Assembly: GCA_003024785.1 (NCBI GenBank)
Contig: PUQB01000246.1
Span: 124,001 to 188,000, forward strand
DNA length: 64,000 nucleotides
Origin: Selaginella tamariscina
Lineage: Eukaryota; Streptophyta; Lycopodiopsida; Selaginellales; Selaginellaceae
Direction of reading: 5' to 3'
Under the pieces are notes generated by a model. The model saw only the letters and a list, made by a program, of their open reading frames with translations, made no database searches and was not told the origin of the DNA. Position numbers and translations under genes: made by a program. Numbering within the stretch: position 1 is the stretch's first letter; each line of letters starts with the position of its first letter. Below are positions 28,611 through 41,578 of this stretch, piece after piece.

Positions 28611-28754
28611 ATCGTAGAATGACTGGTGTTGATAGTAACTGATTGTACAACAATTAGGTTAGAGCTTTTATGCTCACAACTCTAAGCTAATTTGGTCATG
28701 AGTCTAATCTAGTCATGAACTAAAAATAGTGACCCTTATCCTCTATGCATATCC

Positions 28755-28860
28755 TGTAGCATATCCTATAGGCATATCCTGTAGGAATATCCTATAGGTA
28801 TATCCTGTAGGAATATCCTGTAGGTGTATCCTATAGGCATATCTTGTAACATGTATTCGG
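28755..28860. repeat. TATCCTGTAGGYA tandem array near the LTR 3' end
   Basis: About seven 13-15-bp units of ATATCCTRTAGG type. The same array occurs at about 55660-55770 and 60080-60160 in the sister LTRs, with different copy numbers. Confidence 0.8.
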
Positions 28861-30459
28861 AATCCTACATCTTGTATTGGGTTGTGACAGATGGAAGCTC
28901 AATTTTTGCACTAGATACAAGCATTTCAAATACATTACAATGCCTTTCGGTTTAACCAATGCACCTGTATTTTCCAACACATGCTCAATGATATCTTTCA
29001 AGAATACCTCAATCGTTTTATGGTGGTCTATTTGGATAACATATTAATCTTCTCCAAAAAAATCAAGAGGAACAAGATGAGCATGTTCAATTGATCTTGC
29101 AAAAGCTTTAAGAGCATGGTCTGTATACAAAACTGAAGAAGTGTTTCTTTGATTATGAGTTCTTAGGCTACATCATATCACCAATCAATATATTGATCAG
29201 TTACAAACCATTGTCGATTGGTAGCAACCCAAGTATGTGGGTTTTGCTAAATTTTATAGGTATTTCATTAATGACTTTTCAAAGATCACTTTGACTTTAA
29301 CATAACTTACCAAGCACACACAAGATTTCCTCAGGACAAAGGAGGCTGAGGAAGCTTTTTAATATCTTAAGAAGGCCTTCATTTCAACTCTTATTCTTGC
29401 TCACCCTAATCCTTCTCAACCTTTCATTGTGGAAGCGGATGCTTCTAATTTCGTCATTAGATCTGCATTGTTACGGATATATTCTTACATCTAGTACGCT
29501 TTTATTCTCATAAGTTCCAAGTAGTTAGAATTAACTACAAGATTCTTGATAAGGAACTTTTGATAATTATGAATTCATTTGAGGAATGATGACATTTCTC
29601 AAGGGGTAGCACATTTGGTGGAAGTCTTAATGAATTTTGAGAACTTGGAGTATTTTTAGACGGCTTGTGCCCTTAGTTGTCAAGCTAGGTGGGCAGAGTT
29701 TCTCTCAAGGTTTAACTTCATCATTTGTTATAGGCATGATTCTCGGAAGGTAATGTCAATGCTCTTTCCCATCGTTCTTACTTGGTTCCTATCATGAGGG
29801 ACGCTAGAGGCAAATGTAGCATTATAAGCTCTCAAGCATGCTTTCACTTCAGCTTTGATCCTCAATCACCCAAATCTTGAACAATTTTTTGTTGTTGAAG
29901 TTGATGTTCCACTTGGTAGTGTTCTCTTTTAGGTTGACAAAGATGCACAACTTCACCCTATGGCTTTCCACTCTCGCAAGTTTCTAACATCGGAGATCAA
30001 TTATGAGGTACATAATAAAGAACTTTTGTTTATTGCGTTCAAGGAGTGCATGCATTTTCTTGAAGGCTCCCCACACCAAGTTATGTTTTACAATAACCAC
30101 AAGAACTTCATGTACTTTCAAATAGCCAAGGTGATGAGTTGTTAACAATTTCGTTGGACTTAACTCTTAGTTTGATTCAACTTCGTCATCACATACCATT
30201 CAAGCTCTTAACAAGGTAAAACATATGTTTCTTACTCCCCAACAAGAGGACCCATTATTCAACTAACAACAACAGATTCTTTTGGGATCATTGAAAGTGA
30301 TGGTTGTCAAGATAACCCTAGTCCTAGGGGTCATGATCAAACTTTAAGTTTTGGTTCCAATTTTGACTGTGGTGATTATGAATGACTCGGGGTTCAAGAT
30401 GACTTGCTTTTCTACAATAAACTATTGTATATACTAGAAGGTTCATGTCGTCTCTAGGT

Positions 30460-32140
30460 TAGTTTTTACTATGACTCGACTCTTTACTTTTGGAGGTTGA
30501 TTGTTGTCACCTATTGTACTATATTGACGGGCCCTATATATAATAAAAAACATGCCCACTTAGTGCACTCGAGTATCTAGTGATGGTCTGGCCGGGTGTT
30601 ATTGACATGCAAGAGCTACAAGTGGGCCTTGACTAATGTAATTTCATGTTGTTGTTAGTGGTTGTGTTGCTCCTTGAGATGTGTCTTTGTGAATGTCATC
30701 TCCATTTCAACATTGTTTGTATATGTAGCATTGAGGCCTTATCAAATATTTGTAAAAAACTTTAGGCAAAACTAGAACTTACTTTCTAAAAAATTCTCCC
30801 TCGATTTTGACATCCCAATTAGGTTTTTGGTTAGTTCAGATGAGTTTGGTTAGGGTTGAACTAACCCTAGGGTTGCCCTAACCCATGCCCTAAAAGCCCC
30901 CACTCGAGTAGGGTTTAGGGGTAGGAGTTAGGTTAAGATAAACTCATCTTATTAATAAAGGGGCTGGCATTTTGTGCCAGCCCACTTACACAAATAGGAA
31001 AAAGGGGGGCTTCCGTCACATGAATAAGGTAGTGTATACATTGTGAGAGTTCCTGATTCATAACTAAGCTTGTTATTCTTATATTGGTGCAAGTTATAAC
31101 TTATGTTGTTAAGGCACAACCATCTGTTGTGCTGCCTCAATTTTCAGACAATAAGGGAGATGTTTTGTTGGAGTGCATGTTCTAAGGGTCAGAGGTTGAG
31201 ACATGTCTTCAACTTTCTTTTCCACGTCAAACTAGGTGTAGCACTCACAGTTAAGTAGGGCACATCCATGTCTTTGTCCAATTGTGAGCGTGAGATCTTG
31301 GCTGACATGTTTTCTTTACCAAGTTCCTGAGGGTTTATAAAGGGGTTCTAGAGTTAACATTTAAGAACCACGATAGTGTAACTTTTAAATCTAAGGGGCT
31401 ATGACATGATAGCCCACATCTTGGGAAATAATGTCACATAAAGATATAACACTAAGTTAGAAGGCACATGATACAATGCTTGAGGCACGCCCTTTGGGTT
31501 TATTTCATGAGCTCAACGCAGAGGGGTTGGAGACTCTAGTAAGCAGGCATGTTTGTGTTCACATTAGGGTGCTAAGCATGGACATTTGCTCAAGGGAGGT
31601 TAGGTATCTTAATTGGATGTGCTATTGGCACACTTGCTACTTGGCTAAGGGGGGATCCAAGGGTTGAATGACCTAAACTTATTATACCATTTGTGAGGCA
31701 TTTGTAAGGTCATGTACTTAGAGTTATCTAAACTTAGGGTTCGTACTTAGTGACGACACGAGTGTGCATCGTAAGCAAACATGAGTGTTCTGCTAGTAAA
31801 CTCTCTAGGACATGAATTGGCCACCCAAACCCTTAGGGGTTAATCGTGGTTCAGGGTACCCCTTGTTGCTCAAAAAAGGTTGTACTCCCGAACAAAGGTG
31901 AATCCTTAAGGGATAAGTGATAATGCCTTAGCTATGTGTAGAACACATCTTCTTGGTGGGGTTAGGGCATGAGCATGTCCAAGTCTCCTAGGGCAAAATC
32001 TTAAAGTCTACTTGGGTTATCATCAAAGTTAGACTTTCATGGTTGTCTTGAAAGACTTAGTGTTGCTCATACATGATGTTGACGCCACATGGCCACTTGG
32101 CAGCCACATGTTAGCCCTTCAAGTTAAAACTCTGATAACA
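30460..32140 (+). mobile_element. 1.7-kb LTR-like repeat, copy A, nested in the gypsy fossil
   Basis: The block from TAGTTTTTACTATGACTCG to AAAACTCTGATAACA is matched, reversed, by 61068-60178 plus 55371-54599, where a later element splits it. The inner ends read TG(ACTCGAC) and (CTCTGATAA)CA, as in LTRs. It sits between the RNase H and integrase parts of the older element. A GGGCTGGCA hairpin lies at about 30961. No coding domain is seen. A solo long LTR is my reading; another repeat class is possible. Confidence 0.6.
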
Positions 32141-33850
32141 ATCGTGTCATGATGCCTTTGTTGCTAGGCATTTTGGGGCTTGCAAAACACTCAAGCTTAT
32201 TACTCATGAGTAATGGTGACCTCAACTCCGTAAGTATGTCACCGACTTCATATGAACTTATACATGTGTTGTTAGTCCATGGTTCCTCACCATTGTTTAT
32301 ATGGGTTGTTCAAGCCATTGCCTATTCCAACTAGCCTTGGGGAGTTAATTTCCATGGACTTCAGCACTAATCTTCCCAATGTTAAAGAATTTAAATAGGC
32401 CTTGATTGTGGTGGATAGGCTCTCTAAGATGTCTCATTTCATACTATGCACCAAGTCCATCACAAGTGAGGAGACTACTAATCTGATGATATGAGAAGTT
32501 TTTTAGTTACATGGCTTCCCAAAGCATATTGTTATTGATCATAGACCTTAGTTTGTTACTAAGTTTTGCAAACAGTTCCTCGAGATCCTAAGCTTTCCTT
32601 GCTACCATTCGCAAATTGGCAGTCAGACTAAGGGTATCATCTAGACTGTGGAGCAATACCTTTGATGTTTTTAGCAAATACCAACAAGACAACTGGGTCG
32701 ATCTCTTGTCCATTGTCAAGTTTGCATATAATAACTTGATGCATACCTCAACAGGTCAATCACTATTCTTTGCAGTCACTAGTTAGCATCCCTATTAGTT
32801 TTTACATGCTTGCATCAACATCCTTGTCAATCCATTGGCTGAAGAGTGTCTCAATCATCTCCACTGTATTCAAGAGAAGCTGGTTCATCACCTCGACCAT
32901 GCTCAAGCTTCCTGAGGCAACTATTGATTGACATTAATGTGTTACTCTTGTTTTTCAAATCGGTGATCAAGTTTAACTTATTCGACATAATCTCAAGACC
33001 ACTAAGTCATTTGATAAGCTGGATTACCAACAACTTAGACCATTTTCCATTGTTGATAAGATCAACGTTGTTGCCTTCCACCTTCAACTCCCCACTTCCA
33101 TGAAGGTCCATTTTGTCTTCTATGTTTCTATGTTAAAACTTTATATAACAAATACCTTCACAAATCATATAATCCTGCCACCACCACTTTGATGGTACAC
33201 CAAAGTACAAGGTTGTTTGTTGCTATCTTAAATTTCAAACTTCTTCATGGTAAACTATACTACCTCATTGATTGGTTAGTTACTCTCCAAGTGATCGAAC
33301 TTAAGAGCCATTAAAAATCTTGCTCATGCACATGAAGTTATTACTATTTTTCATTGCTCCTATCCCCACAAACCATGTCAAAGTCATGGTGTTACTCATG
33401 GAACTAGGGGATGGTGTCATGAACCACCAAAAGCCAATATGACACTAATGATACTAATGCCAATATCAAAATATGGCTTGGAATATACTAATAGAATGTT
33501 AATGCCAATGTCCTTAAGGAATATACTAAGTTATTTGAGGTTTGGTGGTCTAAGTCATCCAAATGAATTGGTGGTCTAGGTCATTGGTGATCTATATGAG
33601 TTTTTAGAAGGTTTAATATTGAGAATATTCTAAGTCCAAATTCCTATATAAAGGAGGTTAAAAATTAGATTTTTAGCTATTCCACTTCAACACAAGTTGT
33701 GGGACCTTCTCTTGTTCATTAATTAGTCTTTCTTGTTATTCTTTTTTTGTTGAATTCATAAAGATAGTCTTGGTGTAATTAAACATATTTAAATAGGTAA
33801 ACTACATACGGAATTTGAACACAAATGTGTTAACCATTACTTTAACACAA

Positions 33851-36800
33851 TAACTATAAAGGTTGAAGGGTTTTAAGTGTTTAAGTTAATGCTTTAGATT
33901 GAATTTTAAAATTATTTTCTTAACTTATTAAGGTAAAAGATAAAAATAATAATTGTTATCAACAATCAACAATTGAGATAATTGTGAAATGATTAAATTA
34001 TATTAAATAGATATGAAAATTTGGAATACTTTATTAAGAGATGTTAAATATGCATAATAAGTGTTATACAATTGTTAAGTAAGTAATTAAAAAGCACATA
34101 AAATCTTATGTTTTGAAAGGATTTTAAAATATTAAAAAATCAATTAAAAAAAAAACATTAGGTTAAAGAAGGTATAAGATGTATATAACAAACTTTGTGG
34201 GATTGTACAAGACATGTTCTTTTGTAATAATTATGTAAATGAATATTATAAAAGTAAATATGAATAATTATATTGTACAACATGGTTGTTGAGGATTGTT
34301 TGAGACTAAAGGTTTATAAGTTATATAAGAGATATGTGTGTTTAAAAGATAAACATTAACTCTTAATCATTTGATATCAAGAAATTAAACTTGAATAATT
34401 TGGTTTAATGTTTGAGGTTGTATATTATGCTTGCAAAATACAACTTAAAAGTAATTTTATCATTTTTGATATTTTATTGAAATTATTGAATTGAGTTAAG
34501 TTAACAAACAATTGAATAATAAACTTTATTAAATTTATTATAAACTTAATAAAGTTAATAATGAATTTTATAGCTTATAGCTTATAATGAATTTTTTGAT
34601 GTTGGTGGTAAACATTTTTATATTTGTGGTAAATTTTAGAGTTTATGATTTATTTCAAATAAATTTATGTTTTTAATAGAAATTCATGGAAACTCTTTTA
34701 TAAATTCTTATATATTAATCATGATTTATAACTTTTACAATTAATATCCATTACTATTTAACTTTTATAGATTGTTATAAAATAAATTAACTCATAAGTG
34801 TATTGTTAATTAATAATTATGTTGATAACTATTATTAATTATTTAGTATTAACTTGAGAGTTCATAGTAATTGTTGAAACAATTTGAATTATTTTATTTT
34901 AATTTTTAAAAGTTAATTAAAAATGATTTCATATCTATGTTTTATTTGAGTCGTATATTAAAACACTAACTATAATCTTATCAAATTCTATATAGTGAAA
35001 TAAATCTTATGTAAGGTGATACTCAAACAAGTTAATGAACTGATTACATTTAATCAGTCATTTATAAAAATATTCATAAAAGATACATATATTAATTACT
35101 AATGTTTTATTTATATCAATATATCAACAAATAAATTGTGAAAGTGATTGAGGGGTGCAAAATTACATGTTCATACAATATACATCATATATACAATTCT
35201 TAAAATTTTAATATATATAATTTTATAATATAATAGAATGATTATTTCAATAAGCTTTATATACGTAGTGCACAAGTATAATGTGGTAAAGTGTTAATAT
35301 TTATAAATAAACTATGTAATTGTATAATCATAACAATGTGATTAAGGAAATACTCGAATAAGAAATAAAGAGTTTATAATATTAAAATAGAAAAATAGTG
35401 TGTATAATATATTTTTAAGTTCATGAATGAGATTTTAAATAATCTCATTTCACTTAACATATTTTTAATACTCTCGAATTTGAGAGACATTATAGTGTAT
35501 AAGAAACGCAAAACACTCTTTTATAAAAAAAAACTTTTTATACATCTGTTTTAAGATGCTGTTGAAACAGTATTTGATTTGGTTAAAATTAATATTATAA
35601 TTGATAACTATGATATATTATAAATAAATAATTAAAAAGTACTTAAAGTTTTGAATTACCAATTATTTTATCTAATGTGACAGTAAGGTGACACGACAAT
35701 ACATTAATACTCTTTAAAATGTATTACATTTTAAATGATATTATTTTAAAAGTGTTCATAAGAGCGTAATTAAATTCATGAGCCTTGATTATTCTTAAAT
35801 TGAAGATAATAATTGCATACTTGATTATTATTATTAAGTATATAAAATTTTTATAATACTATTCATTATTATTATAAGTCAAAACATTATTTAAATTACT
35901 TATATTGTTTTTATTTCTTACAATTTAGTGGTATTATTACAATGCACTTAGTGTTATAAATTAAAAATTTTGGTAAGGAAAAGAAATTGAAAAAGAAATA
36001 AAAAATTTAATGAAATAAAATTTAATGCTTAAATGTCTTTGAGTTCATAATTGAGTATGTAATTAGTATGTGTTAAAATAATTTTATAATTCATTATCAT
36101 AATATACTAATTTAATCAAATTTAAGAATTTAAATCTAAACTAGTTTATTTAACTTGATAATATATTTAACTCGTTTAATTTGCATACATTTTGAGTATG
36201 GATTTATTATCATTTGAAATATTTATATGGACATAGTTTATGTAACAACCATAATGATATTATCATATCAATTTTGGTATTAAAAATTAAAATTTATAAT
36301 AATTTAATAGTATTAATATTTATAACATCTCATTTTGTATTATAATAAGTAAAAACTTGTAAATATCATAATAATACTTTAAACTTTTTAAATTTATTTT
36401 CAAGAACATTTTAAATGTTTACATGATTTTCATTTTACTTCCACAATTATTCAATGGTTTTTCATAAAATTATGTTCAAACTATATCATCACCCACCACA
36501 TATTCATTAAGATATTCTTTTAGTCTCATATTTATTAATAGAATATTATATAATATTAAAAATACTAATAAGTCTATATTTAAATAATATTAATTATGTA
36601 ATTAATAAAATACTAAAATTCATATAGAGTCCGATGTGCTCGACTTTGAGACTTAATTACAATAGCTTTTACTTAATATGTTTTTTAATCTTTAATTAAA
36701 GTGAGGATATACTTGTGTTTAAGCAGCATATATATATTAATAACAATCTAAATCAACTATTTTACTGATCTTGCAATGGGATATGTGTATACACATACAT

Positions 36801-37900
36801 GTTTAAATCATATTGTTTAAAGTTCCTCAAATATTATTAAGTTTTAAGCTTGAATATATATTTGAATTTATTTAAATTATAAAAATTAATAGCATATTAA
36901 CTATTTTCCTATTGCATACTAACTATTAATGCCATATAAATGATTAATAGCATCCTATTCCTTAGTAATTAATAGCATGTAGCATCATACATATAATACA
37001 CATCTATATTATTCATAGACATGCGTGTGTGCATGTTTATATGTCAAGTATTTAATTTTATATCATATTACATAAGATAAATCATTTACAAAACTTAATT
37101 GATATGTTAATTTTGTAGCTTTCAATTTAATATGTTTAAATTGTAAAATTTATATGTTAACTTATGCAGTCCATATAAAAACATTTAGAATCTGCTATGA
37201 AGTAAAAATAAATTAGAAAATACATTTGGAATATTCTGTTCAATAATTAAATATATACCTTGGACTTTTTATGTATAGCCCATATTGTTGGACTTTGTCT
37301 AGCAACATTGGACATGTGAAATATTGGTCAATTATTATATTAATAATAAATTAAATTAATTTTTTTTTAATTTGTTTGGTGGATGGCCAGCAGAGATGGT
37401 GACCACTGACCATTTACACTTTTTTCAAATTATTATTTTTATTATTTAATATTTTTTTATATATTTTAACACGTTTTCCATCATATATTATATATGTACC
37501 GTCACAATATCTGAACGTAGCACAAGGTCCATATTCAAATATTGCATGCTTCCCTTAAACCCGTAATTAAGACGTTAAACCATGCTTAAACAGAGACTGT
37601 ACTTTGAAAAGATAGATTCTAAGCTAAGGCATCAAACACGCCTCATTATTGAAATATATATATAATATATATATATTATATAATATTATTTATTTAAAAA
37701 CTTTTATATCAGGTCTTATCAAATCTACATATTATATACGATACGTCTACAAAAAGATGATTCCAAAAGTTATGGCCATTTAAAAAATAAATAAAAAATA
37801 AAATGATGTTCTATAAATTAAATAAAGAAGCACATTTTTAATTATTATTAATAAAATTACACGATGATATTTTGTTACAGCGTGCACTTAGAGATGTGAC
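33851..37900. other. AT-rich desert, about 4 kb
   Basis: Very AT-rich sequence with many short ATTAAT-type words and no reading frame of note on either strand. No terminal repeats or RNA genes found. It may be old decayed repeat. Confidence 0.6.
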
Positions 37901-37929
37901 TGTCAAAATTCAAACGAGAAGCATATTCG

Positions 37930-38344
37930 TATCATATCCCTCTCACTGCCACGTGGATGGTTATGATCGAGGCCACGTACTATGAAGGAAAGTGCTTTCA
38001 CATCAGCACAGGGGTTAGTTTGCAGAGTGGAGCTAGGGTTCTTCACTTTCACTTAGGGTTGTTGTATTCTTGTATGGATTTCCGCAGGACTAGGCCACTA
38101 ATTTGTAGATTTCTTGCATTTTCTACAGGATTTTGAGCGAAATTACAAGCTAATTACAGATTTATTTGTATTTAGTACATGATTTCAAGGAATATTTCCT
38201 GTTTCTGAATAGTGAAGAAGAATTCGAGTCATTCTTTTATATAGAGTCTGGAAAATGCAGGACCACACATGGAAAGGAAGGCCGCCATGGGGCAAATTCG
38301 TGTAAATCACTGTACACATACATAGAGAATTTCGAATTGGCTAT
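37930..38344 (+). promoter_or_regulatory. Raf-like kinase promoter/leader with G-box
   Basis: A perfect G-box palindrome CCACGTGG at 37949-37956 and a second GCCACGTAC at about 37972 lie about 390 bp before the Met. Both are known bZIP/bHLH targets in light and ABA responses. Two TAGGGTT telo-box-like copies follow at about 38033 and 38056. Confidence 0.55.
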
Positions 38345-38599
38345 ATGGGTTCTGAAGACGACAGGTACATGTCTAGAAGAGAGCTTGCTAAGACATCTCG
38401 TGTTCTCCCTGAAGACGAGGACATTCTCTCCTCGGATCGCCCCATTTCTGTAGACAGACTCGAGGGCGTTCCCTGTAAGCTCGATGTAGAACCCAAGTGG
38501 ATTATTGATCCCCGTATGCTCCTTGTTGGGTCAAAGCTTGGTGAAGGTGCCCATGGCAAAGTATACGAGGGAAAGTAAGTACTCTCTCTCTCTCTCTCC

Positions 38600-38651
<52 letters not shown>

Positions 38652-38831
38652 TTTGTGGGCAGGTATGGAGATCTTCGTGTGGCAGTGAAGATAATACAAG
38701 TGGGAGATAACCAGAGGATATAGCCAAAGCGAGGTCGAGATTTGTTCGTGAAGTTTCTATGCTGTCCAAAGTACAACACAAAAACCTTGTGAAGGTAAAT
38801 ATATGTATCAATTGATGCAAACTATTTCACA

Positions 38832-38862
<31 letters not shown>

Positions 38863-39356
38863 CACATATAAAGACACACACACAGACACACACACACCTA
38901 CTTTTTTGTAGTTTATTGGGGCCTGTGAAGAACCCATGGTGTTAGTAACAGAGTTGCTTAGCGGGAATTCACTAAGGAAGTATTTGCTTAGTTTAAGACC
39001 GAACAGGATGGAGGTTGAAAAGGCTATCACATTTGCAGTCGAGATTGCGCAGGTCATGGACTGCCTGCATGCAAATGGGATTATACACAGGGACCTCAAG
39101 CCTGGTAAGCAATCTAATATTTGAATATTTATGGGTATAATTGTATTTTAATTATGTATATATTTGTATATCAAGTGGTTAAATATGTTTTTAATTGTTT
39201 TCCTTCAGATAATTTGTTACTTACATCGGATCAAAAGTCTGTAAAACTAGCGGACTTTGGTTTAGCACGCGAGGAAAGTGTTACAGAGATGATGACAGCA
39301 GAGACTGGAACCTATCGGTGGATGGCCCCAGAGGTATATATATATATATATATTAT

Positions 39357-39400
<44 letters not shown>

Positions 39401-40637
39401 TTATTTAATATGTAATGTATGTGTAATGCAGTTATATAGCACAGTAACACTGAGAAATGGGGAAAAGAAGCATTATAATCAGAAGGTGGATGTATACAGC
39501 TTTGCCATTGTTCTTTGGGAGTTATTAACTAATCGGATGCCCTTTGAAGGCATGTCCAATCTACAAGCTGCATATGCTGCGGCTTTCAAGGTAAATTATT
39601 ATATATAATATATTATTGATTATACTTAATTATGATTATTATTATATTGGGTATGCTTGACCTGCAAGCTGCATATGCTGCAGTCTTCAAAGTACATTAG
39701 CTTATTCATCTATTGGATTGCTTTATTTTATTTATTAGATTGTTTATTTAGTTGGTATCTAATTAATCGTGCATCTTATCCACTTGATGTGATTTGTCTT
39801 GCGTTGACTTTGAACTTGTCTAGTAGCATTAGTGTGTATTATATTGCATTTGTATATTCAATGTGATCTCTCTCTCCCCTCCCCCCGCCACACACACATA
39901 CTGGTTTTTTTTGGATACATTTGTTCTAATTAGTTAACTTTTGTTTGTTCCTCTTAATAGCATTTATGTTAGTGTTGTTTTTTCGTTTTTAAAGTAGTTT
40001 AGCAGTTATACAGTATTGTTTTATTCTTACTTGGTTTCTAACATTTTTAGTAAATAGTATAATAAATGCTAATGAAATCTGCCATAATACCGGTCGTTCT
40101 GGTGTGTGTGTGTCTATATGTGTGTGTGTGTGTAAGTTTGGTTATTTAAGTTAATAATACATATGATGTGTTAATATCGTTCATTATACGATAGTTATGT
40201 GCTACAGTATACTAAACTTCAAGAAAAGTTAACCTGGAGCATATTAAGCTTGTCATATTGTCACATAAGTGCATCTGTGTCTCTGTCTCTTTCCCTCTCT
40301 CTCTCTGGACATGCATATGCAATAATAGCTGCAATTGCTTATATGAAAGATGTTTATCGTAATTTTCTTGCTTAAAATAACGTAACTGTTTTGCAGAACG
40401 TGAGACCGAGTCATGCGGAGTCAGAGAAGCTACCTGAGGAGCTGGTGTTTATACTACAGTCGTGTTGGGCAGAGGATCCGAACGTGCGACCGAACTTTGG
40501 GCAAGTAGTGAGGATGCTGACTGCGTTCCTCTTCTCTCTCCCTGGACCTCGCAAAACCCCTCCTAAACATATCATTGTGAAGGCTTCCAAGGATTCACCT
40601 TCCCCTAGTCCCAGCCCTGTCTCCATTTCCAGGTAAC

Positions 40638-40692
<55 letters not shown>

Positions 40693-40929
40693 GCACGCAG
40701 GTTTCGGGTTCATGTGAAGATCTGTAAACACACACACACACACACACACACACTTTAATAGAGAGAGAGTGCATGCAATATACATGTGCTCTGTGTGTGT
40801 GTGTGTGTGTGAGGAGAGAGAGAGAGAGAGAGATTTCACTCTGTAGTAGGTGTAGAGCTCTCCCTTAGATTAAAACAAGTGTGTATTTCGTAGATATATA
40901 CTGACACACAGCGAACGTGTTTATATATA

Positions 40930-40975
<46 letters not shown>

Positions 40976-41124
40976 CTCGTTTTTACAGGATGGAAACTCC
41001 AACTTCTGCAACATCTACAGCCTCAGCTGCTGCAAATGAGAGCTTATCTACAAAATCAAGTAAACTCTTCCAGTGTTTTGGGCAGTGCTTTTTGTCAGCT
41101 GGGAGTCCTGGAGGTTTACACTAA
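38345..41124 (+). CDS. Raf-like MAPKKK (group C, ATN1-like) protein kinase
   Basis: Plant Raf-like group C kinases are soluble Ser/Thr/Tyr kinases. Seven exons: [32 protein letters not shown] (38345-38575), [16 protein letters not shown] and [16 protein letters not shown] (38664-38794), [28 protein letters not shown] (38912-39102), [28 protein letters not shown] (39210-39333), [40 protein letters not shown] (39432-39590), [35 protein letters not shown] (40397-40634), and a Ser/Thr-rich tail ending SPGGLH (40989-41124). Gly loop, VAVK Lys, HRDLKPDN, DFG and APE are all present. One base seems lost at about 38714 (VGDNQ/EDIAKA), the only break. Introns hold (CT)n, (AT)n and (GA)n. The CFGQCFLS tail could carry lipidated Cys (speculative). 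Confidence 0.9.
39659..39694 (+). repeat. Duplicate of Raf-like exon 5 3' edge inside intron 5
   Basis: CTGCAAGCTGCATATGCTGC..TTCAAAGTAC repeats the last about 30 coding bases and the donor of exon 5 (39558-39593) about 101 bp downstream. It still codes [10 protein letters not shown] and keeps a GTA donor-like end. Confidence 0.85.
40640..40980. repeat. SSR-rich intron 6 of the Raf-like gene
   Basis: The intron between 40635 and 40988 is mostly (CT)n, (CA)n, (GT)n, (GA)n and a (AT)n run of about 50 bp just before the last acceptor. Confidence 0.85.
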
Positions 41125-41383
41125 ACATGGATTACTCTCAATTAATCAGGTATGCTTGGGACTTATCCAGATGGTAGAGAGCTTGGCATTTACCTGATAG
41201 GTCTTGAGTTCAAATATCTGGGGGGTGCATTGCATTTCTGGTCCGCTACTAAACATCATACCCTTACCATTTGTATATACGGTGGAGAAGACTAAAATGA
41301 AGCCTTTTTGTAAGGCAAAAACTAACTGGTGCTTGTTGTAAATCACAGCTTGTAATGCTACTGTTTCACTTAATTTAACACCA

Positions 41384-41424
<41 letters not shown>

Positions 41425-41578
41425 GAGAGAGAGAGAGAGAGAGAGTAATATGAATTTACCGTAATAACTTAGGTGCATCGTCATCTCCTCGGGACCGTTG
41501 GATCCAACCACGATCTAGTATGTATGGCATATTCCATAGATATGAGAAAAGAATATACTTAATCTGGGATTAGGGTTC

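Larger units (their letters stand above)
28275..28889. mobile_element. Solo LTR (TGTCAAGCC family), 615 bp, with 5-bp target duplication
   Basis: It opens TGTCAAGCCACGATCC and ends TTGGGTTGTGACA, flanked on both sides by GATGG (28270-28274 and 28890-28894). It interrupts the reverse transcriptase region of the older gypsy fossil. The same LTR family bounds the element at 55372-60177. The target duplication is still perfect, so this is a fairly young event that left a solo LTR by LTR-LTR recombination (inference). Confidence 0.88.
27960..33850 (+). mobile_element. Ty3/gypsy LTR retrotransposon fossil (plus), 5'-truncated, with nested insertions
   Basis: Reverse transcriptase traces at 27990-28270 and 28890-29200, RNase H at about 29300-30150 (FHSRKFLTSEINYEVHNKEL at 29960), and integrase at 32330-33100 run in order on the plus strand. 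A purine tract (AACTAGGGGATGG) precedes a 3' LTR that opens TGTCATGAACC at 33415, holds a TATATAAAGG box near 33640, and ends at about 33850. No 5' LTR or gag was found. Two insertions split the pol region: a solo LTR at 28275 and a 1.7-kb repeat at 30460. It is broken in many places, more than ten, and old. Confidence 0.75.

Noticed and set aside
33851-37900. Search for a hidden gene or non-coding RNA in the AT-rich desert
   Set aside because: No frame, splice set, hairpin or repeat strong enough to report was found.
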